Positions 61,887 through 64,000 of a stretch of DNA of 64,000 nucleotides are shown piece by piece. The DNA is taken from assembly GCA_004020875.1 (NCBI GenBank), contig SAPZ01000006.1, positions 186,001 to 250,000 of the forward strand. The letters run 5' to 3'. Source of the DNA: Mesorhizobium sp. Its GTDB lineage: Bacteria; Pseudomonadota; Alphaproteobacteria; Rhizobiales; Rhizobiaceae. The translations under genes were made by a program, and so were the position numbers. The notes beneath the pieces are model-generated. The model worked only from the letters and a program-made list of their open reading frames with translations, was not told the DNA's origin and ran no database searches. Positions within the stretch are counted from its first letter, which is position 1, and each line of letters starts with the position of its first letter.

Positions 61887-64000
61887 TCATACGGCCGCCA
61901 AGAGCGTCTCTGCCGGCTGTGCGTGCTGTCTCGATCGCCCGATCCAGACCCGGAGCAGCGCGAGCAGAAGGTCAAGATCCACAGGCTTGGCTATGTAATC
62001 CGAAGCACCCGCATCAAGGCACTTTTGCCTATCGCCCTTCATTGCCTTGGCAGTCACCGAGATCAGGGGGACATGCGCGATTGGCGGCATGCCGCGTATC
62101 TGCCGCATCGTCTCATAGCCGTCCATCTCCGGCATCATGATGTCGATGAGCGCGACGTCCATGTCGGGGTTTTGCTGGAGCAATGCGATGCCGTCGCGAC
62201 CACGCTCGGCATGCAAAACCTGGATACCATATGTTTCGAGCACGCTGGTCAGCGAATAGATGTTGCGGATGTCGTCGTCGACGATGAGGACTTTGGCGCC
62301 GGCGAGGTCGGTCTTATCCGGTCGTTGGGAGGGCGCCGCCCCGTTGGTGTGACTGTCCCGCGGCAGGGTCGCCGACATCAGCAGCGCCAACTGGCCAAAA
62401 TTCTCGGCACGGGCAACATCCGCCAACGCCGGTTTGAGTCCGATCAGTTGCTCCAGGGCCTCCGGATAAGGTGCGAAGAACACGAGCTTGGCTGAAAGGC
62501 GCTCGAGCGAAGCCGCGATCTCCTCAATCATCTTGGAGTTGTCCTTGCCCGACCTCCCAAAGCCCAGCACGATCGCGTCATAGATGTCGAAGTCTATTCC
62601 CCGACCGTTGGCGGCGATCCGACCGACAGGCGTTACGGAAGTGACGCCGTCGCGGATCGCGTCGGCCAGGGCAAGCCGCCGCTCGGGATCGGCATCCACG
62701 ATCAAGACATTGCGCTGGAGGCGCAACTTGCTCGAATGAATATCCTCGAACACCTTCATGAGGTCGTCCGACGACACCGGCTTTGTCGAGACGCTGGCGG
62801 CGCCACTGCGCAATAGGCCGGCCGAATCTTCCGCACCCGAGATGACATGTATCGGGACGCCTGCGGTCTTGGGGTCGTGCCGCAGAAGATCGAACAGCAC
62901 CCAGCCATCTATGTCTGAAAGGCCGAGGTCCAGCGTGATTGCATCCGGAACCAGCTTCCTCGCCAGCGCCACTGTCCCGGAGCCCGCGGTGGACAACACG
63001 CCCTTGAGGCCCGCCGAGCGCGCCATGCCCAGCAGCAGTCCTGCAAAGGTGGGGTCGTCCTCTATGATGAGCACGACCCGGTCTTCGGGCGAGAGGGCAT
63101 CGCGATCGTCGATCAGTTCAGGAACGGAAACGCCGGCCGCGGCAGCGACCGCCTCCTCCTCGACAATAATGGGTTGCGAAACCGTTCTCGGTCCGTCGAT
63201 GGGGATTACAAGCGTGAATGTGGAGCCCTTGCCTGGCGTGCTTTCCACTCTAAGCTCGCCTCCGAGCAGCCGCGCGATTTCTCGGCTGATGGACAGGCCG
63301 AGGCCGGTACCACCATATTTGCGGCTGGTGGTGCCATCGGCCTGCTGGAAGGCCTCGAAGATCAGCTTCTGCTTGTCGTCGGGAATGCCGATGCCGGTAT
63401 CAGTGACCGCGATAGCGAGCGCCTTCGGCGCCTCAGCGCCGTTCCGCCGCCCGGTCTTCTCCGGCCTGAAAGTGAGGCTGACCTTACCGGTCGACGTGAA
63501 TTTGAATGCGTTCGACAACAGGTTGAGCACGATCTGCTGCAGCCGCTTTTCGTCGGTCCGCACCGTCTCCGGAAGTCCCGGGTCAAGTTCTATTGTAAAG
63601 CCCAATCCCTTGTCGGCAGCCAGCTGACGGAAAGTGCGTTCCATGTGCTGGCGCAGATGCGCCAGAGGCATATCGTTGATCTCGACGGAAACGGTGCCAG
63701 ACTCGATCTTGGAAAGATCGAGAATGTCGTTGATAAGGCTGAGCAGGTCGGTCCCCGCCGAATTGATCGTCCGGGCAAACTCGACCTGCTTGTCGTTGAG
63801 ATTTCCCTGCTGGTTGCTGGCCAGCAGATTCGAAAGGATGAGCAGCGAGTTCAGCGGTGTGCGCAGCTCGTGGCTCATATTGGCCAAGAATTCAGATTTG
63901 TACTTGGAGGTCAGCGCAAGCTGTTCGGCTTTCTCCTCAAGAGCGCGCCGAGCCATCTCGATTTCCAGATTCTTGTTCTCCACCTGCTTCTTTTCGTTTT
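61887..64000 (-). CDS. Hybrid histidine kinase with three receiver domains (5' end outside the window)
   Basis: The frame runs to the window edge (704 residues seen). It opens in a coiled coil ([14 protein letters not shown]), then HisKA with [11 protein letters not shown] and HATPase with DTGIGIP and GTGLGLS. Three receivers follow: REC1 ([21 protein letters not shown]), REC2 ([10 protein letters not shown]) and REC3 ([34 protein letters not shown]). In REC2 the phospho-acceptor position reads IVLGFG with no Asp, so it looks inactive. The N-terminal part outside is probably HAMP or PAS repeats. A downstream hybrid kinase follows after 10 bp. Confidence 0.9.
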   Translation of the reverse strand, partial: NEKKQVENKNLEIEMARRALEEKAEQLALTSKYKSEFLANMSHELRTPLNSLLILSNLLASNQQGNLNDKQVEFARTINSAGTDLLSLINDILDLSKIESGTVSVEINDMPLAHLRQHMERTFRQLAADKGLGFTIELDPGLPETVRTDEKRLQQIVLNLLSNAFKFTSTGKVSLTFRPEKTGRRNGAEAPKALAIAVTDTGIGIPDDKQKLIFEAFQQADGTTSRKYGGTGLGLSISREIARLLGGELRVESTPGKGSTFTLVIPIDGPRTVSQPIIVEEEAVAAAAGVSVPELIDDRDALSPEDRVVLIIEDDPTFAGLLLGMARSAGLKGVLSTAGSGTVALARKLVPDAITLDLGLSDIDGWVLFDLLRHDPKTAGVPIHVISGAEDSAGLLRSGAASVSTKPVSSDDLMKVFEDIHSSKLRLQRNVLIVDADPERRLALADAIRDGVTSVTPVGRIAANGRGIDFDIYDAIVLGFGRSGKDNSKMIEEIAASLERLSAKLVFFAPYPEALEQLIGLKPALADVARAENFGQLALLMSATLPRDSHTNGAAPSQRPDKTDLAGAKVLIVDDDIRNIYSLTSVLETYGIQVLHAERGRDGIALLQQNPDMDVALIDIMMPEMDGYETMRQIRGMPPIAHVPLISVTAKAMKGDRQKCLDAGASDYIAKPVDLDLLLALLRVWIGRSRQHAQPAETLLAAV

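Overview
The window looks like chromosomal DNA of an alphaproteobacterium of the order Rhizobiales, most likely Mesorhizobium or a close relative. The reasons are high GC, the conserved order pmbA - cysQ-like - DUF4170 - acyltransferase - waaA - lpxK - DUF2093, a five-enzyme hut pathway that uses HutF and HutG, and several palindromic intergenic repeats of rhizobial type. No rRNA, tRNA, insertion sequence, prophage or CRISPR array was seen. This taxonomic call is an inference from gene content.

Region by region. 1-199: 5' end of a gene read leftwards, possibly cyclic beta-glucan synthase. 470-8669: complete histidine utilisation locus, hutI-hutH-hutG-hutU-hutD leftwards and hutF-hutC rightwards, with a perfect 14-bp HutC-type palindrome in the divergent promoter. 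8811-12522: RidA protein, zinc uptake genes znuC-znuB-znuA and a DUF442 phosphatase-like protein. 12531-19264: tyrosine/homogentisate breakdown, with an Lrp regulator divergent from hpd and a MarR regulator divergent from hmgA-MBL-fah-dinB; a vapBC-like toxin-antitoxin pair lies between the two halves. 19322-21596: threonine degradation (kbl-tdh). 21897-25727: GGDEF-EAL protein, a frameshifted polysaccharide deacetylase, a MarR regulator and a small membrane protein. 25855-32791: a likely single regulon made of a sulfonate-type ABC transporter, a GntR/HutC regulator, a zinc alcohol dehydrogenase, a HisD-family dehydrogenase and an SDR, tied together by three near-identical 19-bp operators. 32984-40342: N-methyl amine themes (an N-methylproline demethylase-like flavoprotein, an MttB-family methyltransferase and an orphan solute-binding protein), with queF and two DUF3828-like paralogues between. 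40433-53919: housekeeping genes (mutL, lipid A/Kdo genes, pmbA, a cysQ-like gene, epmA and efp) plus two LysR regulators and an EamA transporter. 54220-64000: MFS transporter, acyltransferase-3 membrane protein, a beta-propeller / TPR-HTH / DUF899 group, and two adjacent hybrid histidine kinases, the second running off the window.

How the genes work together. HutH, U, I, F and G convert histidine to glutamate, with HutC as the likely repressor. Hpd, HmgA and Fah give tyrosine to fumarate and acetoacetate; no GST-type maleylacetoacetate isomerase is present, and a DinB-family protein sits where one might be expected. The 25.9-32.9 kb cluster has the gene set expected for uptake and stepwise oxidation of a small polyol, with dihydroxypropanesulfonate as the best guess; the shared operator is read directly from the sequence but the substrate is inferred.
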